This document shows, in pieces, positions 14,944 to 23,252 of a stretch of DNA of 64,000 nucleotides. The stretch lies in assembly GCA_039045975.1 (NCBI GenBank), contig JBCCJA010000002.1:81292-145291 (forward strand). Reading direction: 5' to 3'. The DNA is from JBCCJA01 sp039045975 (GTDB taxonomy: Bacteria; Planctomycetota; Planctomycetia; Planctomycetales; Planctomycetaceae). The position numbers were made by a program, and so were the translations under genes. The notes beneath the pieces are model-generated. The model saw only the letters and a list, made by a program, of their open reading frames with translations, was not told the DNA's origin and did no database searches. Numbering within the stretch: position 1 is the first letter of the stretch; the number at the start of each line of letters is the position of its first letter.

Positions 14944-16266
14944 TCACGTGAACTCAAGCCGGTCCAGCACGCGCTTTATCAGTTCCGCAGGATCGCCGGC
15001 CGACCGCACCGCCGCAACGCGGTCGGGGTGTACGAACAGCCGGACCCGCTTCACGTAATCGTCGAACTGTTTCCGCGCGAGCGTTTCGGTGACCGGCGAG
15101 ACTTCAGCCAGAGATCTCAATCGGCCCTCCTTGCGGAAGACGATCTCGACGTCAAATTCGACCTCACGACCGGGCGGGGGGGCGTCGAACAACAGGTCGG
15201 TCGCCGCGACATCGGTCGCGCCTGACGCCCGCAATTCGTCCGCGAGAGCGTCCGACAGCCGCAGCAGGTCGCCGTACGGACGTCGCGCGACGCGGCGGTA
15301 GATCTCGGGACGCTGGAACAGGCTGAACTCGGCGACCCGTTTGAATAGCTTCCGCCCGCGTCCGAACACGCCCTCGAACAGGTCGACGGTCGGCCCGCCG
15401 GCGGCCCGCTTGCCGAGCTCTTCGATCAGCAGCGGCTCGGCCATGACCATCCACGTCTCGGGGGCGAGGTCGCGGTAATGGGCGTGAAACGTGCGGGCGA
15501 ACATCGCCGTCGCGGAGCGGACCGCGTGGTGCCAATAGACCTCGCTGAACATCACGTATCGCGCGAAGACCATCAGCTCGGCCGCGGTCCGGCCCTTCTC
15601 CGTGATCGCGAGCCGGTCGCCCGCCTCGTTCGTCGTCAGCGACGCGATCAGCCGCGACCGGTCGAAATTGCGGCCGTACGGGACGCCGCAGTGCAGGCTG
15701 TCGCGGTCGAGGTAGTCGACCTTGTCGACGTCGATCGGGCCCGAAAGAAGTGACCGGGACAACTTCCGCAGCGGCCCGCCGCCGTCGCCGTCGAGCACGT
15801 CGAGCACGTCGGCCGCGTCGACGCCCCACTCGTCGCGGAGCACGGCGGTCAGCTCGCTGCCGGGGCCGAGGAACTTCGCCGCCGCCGCCTCGTGATCGGG
15901 CAGGTCGGGCAGCTTCATGTCCTCGACCGGGTGGCAGAACGGCCAATGCCCGAGGTCGTGCAATAACGCGGCCGCGAGGATCACGTCGGCCTCACCGGCG
16001 TCGAGCAGGCCCGCGCCGGCCCGAGACCGCCCGAGGCTTTCCAGGTAGCCGGTCGCCTGCCCGAACACTCCGATCGCGTGCTCGAACCGCGAGTGGGTCG
16101 CACCGGGATAGACACGGCTGACGACGCCGAGCTGGCTGATCGACCGCAGCCGCTGGAACGCCGGCGTGTCGGTCAGGGCCCGGACACGCGGCGGGAAGGG
16201 CACGTCTTGCCCCGCCGGCAGGCGGACGATCCCGCCGGAGCGGACCCAGTCGGGGACACCGGTCAC
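14944..16266 (-). CDS. HD-domain phosphohydrolase (dNTPase/SAMHD1-like)
   Basis: A 440-residue HD-superfamily metal-dependent phosphohydrolase. The N-terminal half carries the metal ligands and family blocks: ALTDTPAFQRLRSISQLG, YPGATHSRFEHAIGVF (His58 and His63), LLHDLGHWPFCHPVE (His103-Asp104) and DVDKVDYLDRDSLHCGV with the last Asp. This motif order is that of the deoxyguanosinetriphosphate triphosphohydrolase/SAMHD1-like group, whose members hydrolyse dNTPs or related nucleotides; the true substrate here is unknown. Start is GTG at 16266. A nucleoside 2-deoxyribosyltransferase lies two genes upstream on the same strand (17018-17674), which may hint at nucleotide salvage, although a Uma2 gene sits between them. 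Confidence 0.88.
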   Translation of the reverse strand: MTGVPDWVRSGGIVRLPAGQDVPFPPRVRALTDTPAFQRLRSISQLGVVSRVYPGATHSRFEHAIGVFGQATGYLESLGRSRAGAGLLDAGEADVILAAALLHDLGHWPFCHPVEDMKLPDLPDHEAAAAKFLGPGSELTAVLRDEWGVDAADVLDVLDGDGGGPLRKLSRSLLSGPIDVDKVDYLDRDSLHCGVPYGRNFDRSRLIASLTTNEAGDRLAITEKGRTAAELMVFARYVMFSEVYWHHAVRSATAMFARTFHAHYRDLAPETWMVMAEPLLIEELGKRAAGGPTVDLFEGVFGRGRKLFKRVAEFSLFQRPEIYRRVARRPYGDLLRLSDALADELRASGATDVAATDLLFDAPPPGREVEFDVEIVFRKEGRLRSLAEVSPVTETLARKQFDDYVKRVRLFVHPDRVAAVRSAGDPAELIKRVLDRLEFT

Positions 16267-16318
16267 CGGCCGGCCTCGCCGGAATTTAGAAGGTGGCTCG
16301 GATGCATAAACAGCGGCC

Positions 16319-16984
16319 TCAGTCTCCGACCGCGTCGCACTCGGCGAGTAGCTCGCCGACCGAAAGGGCGAAGCCGGGTAGCAATGGCGTTTCGTAATTC
16401 TCCTGCTCGCGGACGACCTTTCGTCCCGCGTCGCCTTCGCCTGTGGAACACGCCGTCAACGTCCGCCGGAAACGATCGAAGATCCAATATTCCTTCACCC
16501 CGATCGCGAAATACTCGGCCCGCTTTTCCACGAAATCGCGATGCCGGTCGCGGCGACCGCGGGAGACGATTTCGATGGCGATCGTCGGCACCGCGTCTTT
16601 CAATTCGGGCGACACGTCCCGGCCGCACCAGACGACGAGGTCGGCACGTCGGACTCCGGCCGAAGTGACGAGATCGTGCTCGTCGAGGACGATCACCCTT
16701 GTCTGCAGCCCGGCCGCGGTTTTCGAGTAATCGTATAGGAGATTTATCAGCGATCTCCGCGGGAACCGTCCTCCCATGGTCACGGCAGGGCTCACGACGA
16801 CCGCTCCGCGAATCAGTTCGAATCGATAAGTCCGGTCCCACGACTCGACCGCCTGAAATTCGTCAACGGTCATCCGCATGCCGTTGGAGTCGGCGTCGAG
16901 ATGCGTCGGCGCCGGGCGTGGGTCGAGAACGGACGCGTTGAGCCCGTCGGTAGCCGACGATCTTTCCGTGGCGACGGTGGACAT
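16319..16984 (-). CDS. Second Uma2-family nuclease-like protein
   Basis: A 221-residue Uma2 (DUF820) protein. The diagnostic core is FELIRGAVVVSP, VRRADLVVWCG, TIAIEIVSRGRRDRHRDFVEKRAEYFAIGVKEYWIFD: an acidic residue, IEIVS, a charged loop, then KEYWIFD. I chose ATG 16984, with CGGAGCC about 8 nt upstream, over the GTG at 17005. It diverges in sequence from the copy at 10955-11653, so the two are old paralogues and not a recent duplication. No toxin/antitoxin-like partner is adjacent. Function is unknown. Confidence 0.87.
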   Translation of the reverse strand: MSTVATERSSATDGLNASVLDPRPAPTHLDADSNGMRMTVDEFQAVESWDRTYRFELIRGAVVVSPAVTMGGRFPRRSLINLLYDYSKTAAGLQTRVIVLDEHDLVTSAGVRRADLVVWCGRDVSPELKDAVPTIAIEIVSRGRRDRHRDFVEKRAEYFAIGVKEYWIFDRFRRTLTACSTGEGDAGRKVVREQENYETPLLPGFALSVGELLAECDAVGD

Positions 16985-17017
16985 GGCGGGCTCCGGTTGT
17001 GTCACTCGGTTGAGATT

Positions 17018-17674
17018 TTAACCGCGACCGGGAGCGAACACGTCATCGACCGGCGCGAATAGATCGGCGACGACGGTCGCGATCTGTTCGTCGTCGCCGC
17101 CCGCCTCCGCGTCGGTCATGACCTGCCACAGACGTTGCCCGTCGGCGACCGCCCGCTCCATGGCCGGGGCGAGCGGACGCGTCGGCACGTCGTCGAACAG
17201 GTCGATCTCTTCACGCAACGCCGGGACGATCTGGTCGATCGCGCCGACCGTCCTGAAGTCGACCATCCCGACGAGCAGCGGATTGACGCGGCCCGCGATC
17301 AGCGACCGCGCGTCGTCACTGAACGCGACGAGCGGCTTTCCGAGCGTGAACGCCATCGCGGCCTCGGCGACGGCGCCCTCGTCGGGGACGCGGCCGTTCA
17401 GGTTCCAGACCATCGCGTCGCAGGCCTCGGCGACCTGATACACGTCGAGGGCGTAGATCGCGGCGTGCAGGAACGCGGCCGCTTCGGCTCGTTCGAAGCC
17501 GCGGCCGGCGAGCACGTCGAGGATCAGCCGGAACTCCATCCCGTCGCGGTGCGGCAGATAAACGGCATAGCCGTGACCGACGAGCCGGTCGGCGATCGCC
17601 GTCATCTCGTCACGCTCGGCGGCGTTGAACAGCGGGCCGGCGCAGTAGATCCGTGTAGTCGGGTCGTCGTTCAC
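17018..17674 (-). CDS. Nucleoside 2-deoxyribosyltransferase family protein
   Basis: A 218-residue protein of the nucleoside 2-deoxyribosyltransferase-like superfamily, which cleaves or exchanges the N-glycosidic bond of deoxynucleosides or nucleotides. The N-terminus RIYCAGPLFNAAERDEM is a standard family signature, and PDEGAVAEAAMAFTLGKPLVAF supplies the expected catalytic-glutamate region. Length is a little above the usual 150-200 residues because of a C-terminal tail. The start is GTG at 17674, preceded by AAGGAG at good distance. A much longer open frame continues upstream to 19000, but it is the antisense of the next gene. It may act in nucleotide salvage with the HD phosphohydrolase nearby. 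Confidence 0.85.
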   Translation of the reverse strand: MNDDPTTRIYCAGPLFNAAERDEMTAIADRLVGHGYAVYLPHRDGMEFRLILDVLAGRGFERAEAAAFLHAAIYALDVYQVAEACDAMVWNLNGRVPDEGAVAEAAMAFTLGKPLVAFSDDARSLIAGRVNPLLVGMVDFRTVGAIDQIVPALREEIDLFDDVPTRPLAPAMERAVADGQRLWQVMTDAEAGGDDEQIATVVADLFAPVDDVFAPGRG

Positions 17675-17779
17675 CGCCGTGCTCCTTGCTCGGACCGTTT
17701 CCCGTCGCGTTCTTTCCAAACCAAGTTTCGTTAGAAGATAGCGGTCGGACGCCCGCAACTCTGCCGAACGGACCGAAAC

Positions 17780-19210
17780 ATGGAGTCGTCGGCGACAGGT
17801 TTCCGGCGGGCGGTGCGGGTCCTCTTCGACATAAAGAGCCCCGTCGCGAGGCCAGAATACCTGCTCGCGGGCGTGTTGCTCGGCCTCGTGAAGTTCTCGG
17901 TCGAGGCCGGCACGGTCTGGGCGACGTGCGGGCGGTGGCCGTCGTTCTGGGAGCTGACGAGTCCGCTGTTGGGCGTCCGCCAGCAGTTGTTCGTCGGCGG
18001 TCCGGAATGGCTGCTGCCGGCGCAGTTCGTCTGGTCGCTGCCGTTCGTCTATTTCGCGGTGACCCTGTCGGTGCGGCGGGCGATCTCCGCCGGCTGGGAC
18101 TCGACGGTCGCGCTCGTGCTCTCGATCGTGCCCTACGTGAACTGGGTGCTTTATTTCTCGCTCTGCTTCGCCCCGCCGGGGAGGACGCCTTCGGAGCTGT
18201 TCGATGGCGGCGACGACGACCCGGCCGCCGAGAAGTCGGTCTTCCTGCCCGACCTCGGCGTGATCGTCGGCGGGGCGTTGCTTGCGCTGCTGACGGTGTG
18301 GGCCGTGACCTACCTGCTCGAGGACTTCGGTGCCGGCCTGTTCTTCGGCTTGCCGTTGGAGGTCGCCGCCGTCGAAGCGCGGATGCTCTACGAGATCCGT
18401 CGGCGGGGCGTGGCCGCGATCAGCGTGCGGATCCTGGGATCGTTTTTGCTCGCGGCCTGCCTGGTCGTTCTGTTCGCCGCCGAGGGGATGATCTGCGTCG
18501 CGATGCTGGCGGTGCCGGTCGCGTTGCTCGTAGGCGTCGGCACGCTGATCGGCGTCGGTATTGCGAAGTTGGTCCGGCTGAAACGGTCGGAGCAGACGCC
18601 GGCCGTGGTGCTCTGCGTGATGTTGCCGCTGGTGCTGACTTGGGAAGAAGCCGCCGACGGCATCGCGCCGGTCCGGCCGGTCCGGACCGAGGTCGTCGTC
18701 GACGCCCCGCCCGAGGCCGTGTGGCCGTACGTCGTCGAGTTCCCCGAACTCGACGAACCCGTCTCCGGCCTCTTCACGCTCGGCTTCGCGGCCCCGATCG
18801 GCGCGACGATCGAGGGCGAGGGGGTCGGCGCGGTCCGGCACTGCCGCTTTACGACCGGGGCGTTCGTCGAGCCGATCACGGTCTGGGAGCCGCCCCGAAG
18901 GCTCGCTTTCGATGTCGCCGAGCAGCCCGCCGCGATGCGCGAGATGCACCCCTTCTTCGAGGTCCGTCCGCCGCATTTGCACAGCGGCCTGGTCTTCCAC
19001 CGCGGGGAATTCCGGCTCGAAGACCTCGGCGACGGACGGACGCGGCTCGTCGGGACGACGTGGTACCGGATCGAATTACGCCCGGCGGGCTATTGGTCGC
19101 TATGGTCCGACGCCATCATTCATGTGATCCATCGGCGTGTGCTGCGGCACGTCAAACGACACTCCGAAGCAAGGCTCTCCGCCGTCCGCTGTCAGCTCCC
19201 ACAGGGATAA
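17780..19210 (+). CDS. DUF805-like membrane protein fused to SRPBCC domain
   Basis: A 476-residue two-part protein. Residues about 1-270 hold six or more hydrophobic segments with a DUF805/inner-membrane pattern (for example RPEYLLAGVLLGLVKFSVEAG, ALVLSIVPYVNWVLYFSLCF, VGTLIGVGIAKLV). After a short hydrophobic segment, residues about 300-470 form a SRPBCC (START-like) ligand-binding domain: VVVDAPPEAVWPYVVEF, then GAVRHCRFTTGAFVEPITVWEPPRRLAFDV and a DGRTRLVGTTWY strand before the final helix. The domain could bind a lipid or other hydrophobic molecule next to the membrane. The last residues are encoded within a palindromic repeat that continues to the trkA start 46 bp later. Function unknown. 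Confidence 0.78.
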   Translation: MESSATGFRRAVRVLFDIKSPVARPEYLLAGVLLGLVKFSVEAGTVWATCGRWPSFWELTSPLLGVRQQLFVGGPEWLLPAQFVWSLPFVYFAVTLSVRRAISAGWDSTVALVLSIVPYVNWVLYFSLCFAPPGRTPSELFDGGDDDPAAEKSVFLPDLGVIVGGALLALLTVWAVTYLLEDFGAGLFFGLPLEVAAVEARMLYEIRRRGVAAISVRILGSFLLAACLVVLFAAEGMICVAMLAVPVALLVGVGTLIGVGIAKLVRLKRSEQTPAVVLCVMLPLVLTWEEAADGIAPVRPVRTEVVVDAPPEAVWPYVVEFPELDEPVSGLFTLGFAAPIGATIEGEGVGAVRHCRFTTGAFVEPITVWEPPRRLAFDVAEQPAAMREMHPFFEVRPPHLHSGLVFHRGEFRLEDLGDGRTRLVGTTWYRIELRPAGYWSLWSDAIIHVIHRRVLRHVKRHSEARLSAVRCQLPQG

Positions 19211-19249
19211 CCGACTGCGATCGCGGAAAGCGGACGGCGGAAAGCGGAC
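19178..19249. repeat. Inverted repeat plus tandem 13-mers before trkA
   Basis: A perfect 13-bp inverted repeat (19178-19190 with 19229-19241, 38-nt spacer) starts in the last codons of the upstream gene. The right arm overlaps two direct copies of a 13-mer (19223-19235 and 19237-19249) ending 7 bp before the trkA ATG. It may be a dispersed palindromic element now serving as leader of trkA. Confidence 0.6.
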
Positions 19250-19256
19250 AGCGTTT

Positions 19257-20591
19257 ATGGACGTCGTCATTCTCGGAGGGGGCACGGTCGGGCAGTCGAT
19301 CGCGGCGATGCTCGGGCCGAACGGGCACAACGTCTGCCTCGTCGACGAGTCGGCCGACGTCCTCGAACGGCTCGAAGAGACGCTCGACATCCAGACCGTC
19401 CGCGGCAACGGCTGCGACGCCGCGACGCTGTTCCAGGCCGGGGTGCTGAACGCCGGGCTGTTTCTCGGCGTCTCGAACGTCGACGAGGTCAACCTGATCG
19501 GCTCCAGCCTCGCCCGCTCGATGGGCGCCGACCGCTCCATCGCCCGCGTCTACAACGACGCCTACCGCGATTCGAGCACGTTCGACTACCGCCGCCATTT
19601 CGGCGTCGACCGGCTGCTCAGTCTGGAACGGCTGACGGCCCTCGAACTGATCAAGAACATCCGGGCCGAAAACCTGTTCGCGATGGAGCACTACCTCCGC
19701 GGCGGGGTCGAGATCCGCGAGCTGACCGTCGAGTCGCACTGCCGCGTCGAGGGCAAATCGCTCAAAGAGCTCGACCTCGGCCCGGGCGTCCGCGTCGGGC
19801 TGATCTCCGACGAGGAGAAGACGCACATCGCCGTCGCGGACGATGTCCTGAAGGCGGGCCAGCACGTCACGCTGATCGGGACTGAGGGCACGGTCGACAA
19901 GGCGAAGCAGCTGTTCGAAGACCGCCTCCCGCCGGTCTTGCGGGTCGTGATCGCCGGCGGCGGCGACGTCGGCTACAACCTCGCGCGGGTGCTCGAACGG
20001 GGCCGGTTTTCGGTCGTCATCATCGAACGGGACCGCCGCCGCTGCGAAGAGCTCGCCGACAAGCTCGACGACGCCACCGTGCTCCAGGCCGACGTGACCC
20101 GTCGGGCCGAAATGGAAGAGGCCCGCGTCGGCACCGCCGACGTCTTCGTCGCCGCCACCGGACGCGACGAAGACAACATCGTCTGCGGCGTCGAAGCCCG
20201 GGAGCTCGGGGCTGACCGCATCCTCAGCGTCGTCCGCCGGCCCGACTACGCGAACGTGCTGCACAAGCTCGGCATCGACGTCGCCGTCAGCCCGCGGGAA
20301 GTGATGGCCCGGCAAGTGCTCGGCTACGTCCAGTCCGGCCCCGTGCTCAGCCGGCACGACGCGGCCGGCGGCCACGCCGAAGTCCTCGAGATCGAGGTCA
20401 AACCCGACACCCCGATCACGACCGGCCCGCTCAAACAGCACCGCCTCGGCCGGTCGCTGATCGCCGCGTTCGAACGCGACGGCTTCGTGCGGGTCCCCGG
20501 GGCCAACGACACCCTCGCCGCCGGCGACGTCGCGATCGTGCTGACGCAGCTCGAGTCATCGACCGACCTGGCCGCGGTGTTCGGCTTTTGA
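19257..20591 (+). CDS. trkA: Trk potassium uptake regulatory subunit TrkA
   Basis: A 444-residue cytoplasmic NAD(H)-binding regulator of TrkH/TrkG-type K+ channels, with the classical duplicated layout: RCK-N (MDVVILGGGTVGQSIAAMLG, residues 1-20), RCK-C (EIRELTVESHCRVEGKSLKELDLGPG), a second RCK-N (LRVVIAGGGDVGYNLARVLE) and a second RCK-C (LEIEVKPDTPITTGPLKQHRLG). Acidic ends of strand 2 (LVDESADVLERL; IIERDRRRCEEL) fit NAD binding. ATG 19257 is directly at the family start. No trkH is adjacent, so the channel must be encoded elsewhere. The short leader is made of repeats (19178-19249). Confidence 0.94.
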   Translation: MDVVILGGGTVGQSIAAMLGPNGHNVCLVDESADVLERLEETLDIQTVRGNGCDAATLFQAGVLNAGLFLGVSNVDEVNLIGSSLARSMGADRSIARVYNDAYRDSSTFDYRRHFGVDRLLSLERLTALELIKNIRAENLFAMEHYLRGGVEIRELTVESHCRVEGKSLKELDLGPGVRVGLISDEEKTHIAVADDVLKAGQHVTLIGTEGTVDKAKQLFEDRLPPVLRVVIAGGGDVGYNLARVLERGRFSVVIIERDRRRCEELADKLDDATVLQADVTRRAEMEEARVGTADVFVAATGRDEDNIVCGVEARELGADRILSVVRRPDYANVLHKLGIDVAVSPREVMARQVLGYVQSGPVLSRHDAAGGHAEVLEIEVKPDTPITTGPLKQHRLGRSLIAAFERDGFVRVPGANDTLAAGDVAIVLTQLESSTDLAAVFGF

Positions 20592-20732
20592 GTCTGGCGT
20601 CCGGTGCAGGAATTTGCCTCGTTCTGACAAACTCGCCGATTCGAGTGAAGAAGCCGCCGGCCGCCCGGCCGATGTGATTGGGGAGCGAACTATTTCGTCC
20701 GCACGCCCCAAATCCGACAGTTGTAGCCCGTC

Positions 20733-20966
20733 ATGGCCGGTTCCGCCGAAGGCGTTTCGTTCGTGATCACCCCGGCCGGGGAGATTTTCGGCTCCGATTC
20801 CGGTCCGAACCGGGAGCTCGTGCGGCGGATCAAGGCCTGCGTCAACGCGTGTGAAGGGCTCTCGACGGAGCAGCTCGAGGACGGCATCGTCGAACAGATG
20901 CGGGCCGTGATCGGCCGCGTCGCGCCGCTGCTCGAAAAAGCCGCCGGCGGCGAAGAAGCCGCCTGA
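20733..20966 (+). CDS. Small hypothetical protein upstream of wzm-type gene
   Basis: A 77-residue soluble protein, not recognised. The first half is a short beta-rich stretch (VSFVITPAGEIFGSDSG); the second half is a predicted helix pair (ELVRRIKACVNACEGL and EQLEDGIVEQMRAVIGRVAPLLEKA) with two cysteines. It ends 51 bp before the ABC permease start on the same strand. Codon use matches its neighbours. No Shine-Dalgarno is visible before ATG 20733. It may be a real short gene, but this rests on context only. Confidence 0.5.
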   Translation: MAGSAEGVSFVITPAGEIFGSDSGPNRELVRRIKACVNACEGLSTEQLEDGIVEQMRAVIGRVAPLLEKAAGGEEAA

Positions 20967-21017
20967 TTGCGGGCCGGACGCTTCACGAAGGTGCGGGCCG
21001 GCGGGCAAGCTGTCGCG

Positions 21018-21899
21018 ATGTCAGCCGACACGCCGACCCGTCGTGAGCCGCCGACCGTCGTCGTCGACGCCGGCGACGTGACGGGCCGCCTGCCCGACTT
21101 CGGCGAGGCCTGGGTCTTCCGCGACCTGCTGCGGGCGTTGATCGTCCGCGACGTCACCGTCCGCTACCGCCAGGCGGCCGTCGGCGTGTTGTGGGCCGTC
21201 GTGCAGCCGCTGACGCAGTTGGCGCTGTGGGCCACGCTGTTCGGTCTGCTCGGACGCACGCCGGCGACGGGTCGGTCGCCCTATCTGCTGTCCGCGTTGT
21301 GCGGGCTCGTGTTCTGGCAGTTCGTCGCGACGACGGTCACGAGCGCCGGGTCGAGCCTGCTGAACAACCGCGAGATGGTCACGAAGATCTACTTCCCGCG
21401 GGCCTTCCTGCCGCTCGCGGCCGCCGGCGCGGCGTGTCTCGACACGGCCGTCGGGCTCGGATGCCTGCTCGTCGCGATGGCGATCGGCTTCGCGTCGGGC
21501 GGCGGGGCGGCCCCGGGCGTGGTCGGCCTGTTGGTCGGCCTGCCGCTGGGGGTCGGGATGGTGCTCGCGACGACGGCCGGTCTGTCGTGTGCGCTCGCCG
21601 GTTGGACGGCGCTCTACCGCGACTTTCGGTTCGTGACGCCGTTTCTCGTGCAGGTGCTGTTTTTCACGACGCCCGTCGTCTACGAGAGCGGGCTCGTGGC
21701 CGAGAAGTATCCGGCGCTCGTCTGGGCGTGGGCGGTCCAGCCGTTCGTGGGCGCGTTCGCGTTGATCCGCTGGGGCCTGCTCGGCACGCCGTTCCCCGGG
21801 GCGTGGGTGCTGGTTTCGGTCGTGACGTCGATCGCCGTCCTGGTCGGCGGGCTGATCGCGTTGAACGACGCCTCGGACGAAATCGCGGACCGCATCTGA
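21018..21899 (+). CDS. wzm: ABC-2 permease for polysaccharide/O-antigen export (Wzm-type)
   Basis: The membrane subunit (293 residues) of an ABC-2 exporter moving an undecaprenyl-linked glycan across the inner membrane. The N-terminal cytoplasmic stretch ends in the family motif LLRALIVRDVTVRYRQAAVGVLWAVVQPL, followed by six hydrophobic segments. NNREMVTKIYFPRAFLPLAAAG and FFTTPVVYESG are typical Wzm/TagG/KpsM blocks. ATG 21018 is used; the frame remains open for 17 codons upstream. Its stop overlaps the start of the ATPase gene by one base (TGATG), so the two are translationally coupled. The symbol is by homology; the glycan is unknown. Confidence 0.9.
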   Translation: MSADTPTRREPPTVVVDAGDVTGRLPDFGEAWVFRDLLRALIVRDVTVRYRQAAVGVLWAVVQPLTQLALWATLFGLLGRTPATGRSPYLLSALCGLVFWQFVATTVTSAGSSLLNNREMVTKIYFPRAFLPLAAAGAACLDTAVGLGCLLVAMAIGFASGGGAAPGVVGLLVGLPLGVGMVLATTAGLSCALAGWTALYRDFRFVTPFLVQVLFFTTPVVYESGLVAEKYPALVWAWAVQPFVGAFALIRWGLLGTPFPGAWVLVSVVTSIAVLVGGLIALNDASDEIADRI

Positions 21900-23155
21900 T
21901 GACGAGCCCGCCCGCCGCGCTGCGTGTCGAGGGCCTCGGGAAGAGGTTCCGCATCGGCGGCGACCCGGCCGACCTGCTCACGACCCGGATCGCCGCGGTG
22001 CTGACCGGCGGCCGCCCGCGCCGCGCCGGCGACGACCTGTGGGCGTTGAAAGACGTTTCCTTCGAAGTCGCCGCGGGCGAGGTCGTCGGGCTGATCGGGC
22101 ACAACGGGGCCGGCAAGAGCACGCTGCTGAAGGTCCTGACCCGCGTCACGCGGCCGACGACGGGGCGGTTCGAGGTCGCCGGCCGCGTCGGCAGCCTGCT
22201 CGAGGTCGGGACCGGCTTTCACCCGGAACTGACCGGCCGCGAGAACATTTTTTTGAACGGTGCCGTGCTCGGCATGGGTCGCGCGGCCGTCCGCGCACGC
22301 TTCGACGAGATCGTCGCGTTCGCCGGCGTCGAGCCGTTTTTGGAGACGCCGGTTAAGCGGTATTCGAGCGGCATGTCGGTCCGGCTCGGGTTCGCGGTCG
22401 CGGCCCATCTCGACGCCGAGCTGCTGCTGATCGACGAGGTGCTTACCGTCGGCGACGCGGACTTCCAGCGGAAATGCGTCGAGAAGGTCGCCGCGATCTG
22501 TCGCGAGGGACGCTCCGCGATCGTCGTGTCGCACAACATGGCGACCGTCGCGGCCGTCGCGACCCGCGGGATCGTGCTGCGACGCGGCGGGGTGGCGTTC
22601 GACGGGCCGACGGCCGAGGCGGTCTCGGAACACACGACCGACCAGACCGGCGTCCGCGGCGAGCGGTTCTGGCCGGGCGACGACGCGCCGGGCGACGGCC
22701 GCGTGTCGCTGCGGTCGGTGCGGCTGCTCCAAGACGGCGAGGTCTCCGCCGAGATCGACATCGGCCGGCCGAGCGTCGTCGAAATCACCTACGAGACCCA
22801 CGCCGACGGCGAGTCGCCGTTCGCCGGCCTGTGGCTGCACGACGGCGCCGGCGTCCCGGTCCTGTCGTCCGCCGCCGCGGCCGGTTTCTCTGCCGAAACC
22901 GACCCGCTGTACGACACCCCGCGACCGGCCGGCGAGTACGTCTCCCGCTGCGAAGTACCGGGCGACTTTCTGAACGAAGGGCCGTATCGGGTCAGCGTCC
23001 AACTCAATCACGTCGGTTGGACGCCGATCGCGTCGGAACGCGACGTGATCGATCTGTACGCCAAAGACGGCGGATCGATGCGGGCCGCGTACGCCGGCGA
23101 CTGGCTCGGCGTCGTCCGGCCCCGGCTGGAGTGGGTCACCGAGCCGGCGGGATGA
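21899..23155 (+). CDS. wzt: ABC ATPase with C-terminal glycan-binding domain (Wzt-type)
   Basis: A 418-residue ATPase partner of the upstream permease. The ATPase domain (about 1-240) has Walker A GHNGAGKST (67-75), the characteristic VGSLLEVGTGFHPELTGRENIFLNG block of polysaccharide exporters, the signature YSSGMSVRLGFAVAAH and Walker B LLLIDEVLTVGD. Residues about 260-418 form a beta-rich Wzt-C-type domain (VVEITYETHADGESPFAGLWLHD and so on), which in Wzt proteins binds the polymer to be exported and gives specificity. Many TagH/KpsT relatives lack this part, so recognition of a finished chain end is likely. It converges with the methyltransferase gene over a 97-bp gap containing an imperfect palindrome. 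Confidence 0.9.
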   Translation: MTSPPAALRVEGLGKRFRIGGDPADLLTTRIAAVLTGGRPRRAGDDLWALKDVSFEVAAGEVVGLIGHNGAGKSTLLKVLTRVTRPTTGRFEVAGRVGSLLEVGTGFHPELTGRENIFLNGAVLGMGRAAVRARFDEIVAFAGVEPFLETPVKRYSSGMSVRLGFAVAAHLDAELLLIDEVLTVGDADFQRKCVEKVAAICREGRSAIVVSHNMATVAAVATRGIVLRRGGVAFDGPTAEAVSEHTTDQTGVRGERFWPGDDAPGDGRVSLRSVRLLQDGEVSAEIDIGRPSVVEITYETHADGESPFAGLWLHDGAGVPVLSSAAAAGFSAETDPLYDTPRPAGEYVSRCEVPGDFLNEGPYRVSVQLNHVGWTPIASERDVIDLYAKDGGSMRAAYAGDWLGVVRPRLEWVTEPAG

Positions 23156-23173
23156 CTTGGTCACGTGACATAT

Positions 23174-23248
23174 GAACCCGCCGCGCTAATCGTGGAGCGA
23201 GTAGGGGCGACTCTCGAAGAGCCTCCACGGCTCGCGCCGCGGGCTCGT
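23174..23248. repeat. Imperfect palindrome, CCCGCGGCGCGAGCC family
   Basis: Left arm from 23174 and right arm 23221-23248 are imperfect reverse complements. Read on the minus strand, the right arm carries GAGCCCGCGGCGCGAGCC, shared with 51956-51982 and partly with 63898-63911. It sits between two converging stop codons (wzt and the methyltransferase), so a terminator role is plausible. Confidence 0.55.
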
Positions 23249-23252
23249 AAAA

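Noticed and set aside
17018..19000. A 660-codon open frame ending in the deoxyribosyltransferase
   Set aside because: The upstream part is antisense to the DUF805-SRPBCC gene. A GTG with AAGGAG at 17674 marks the true start.
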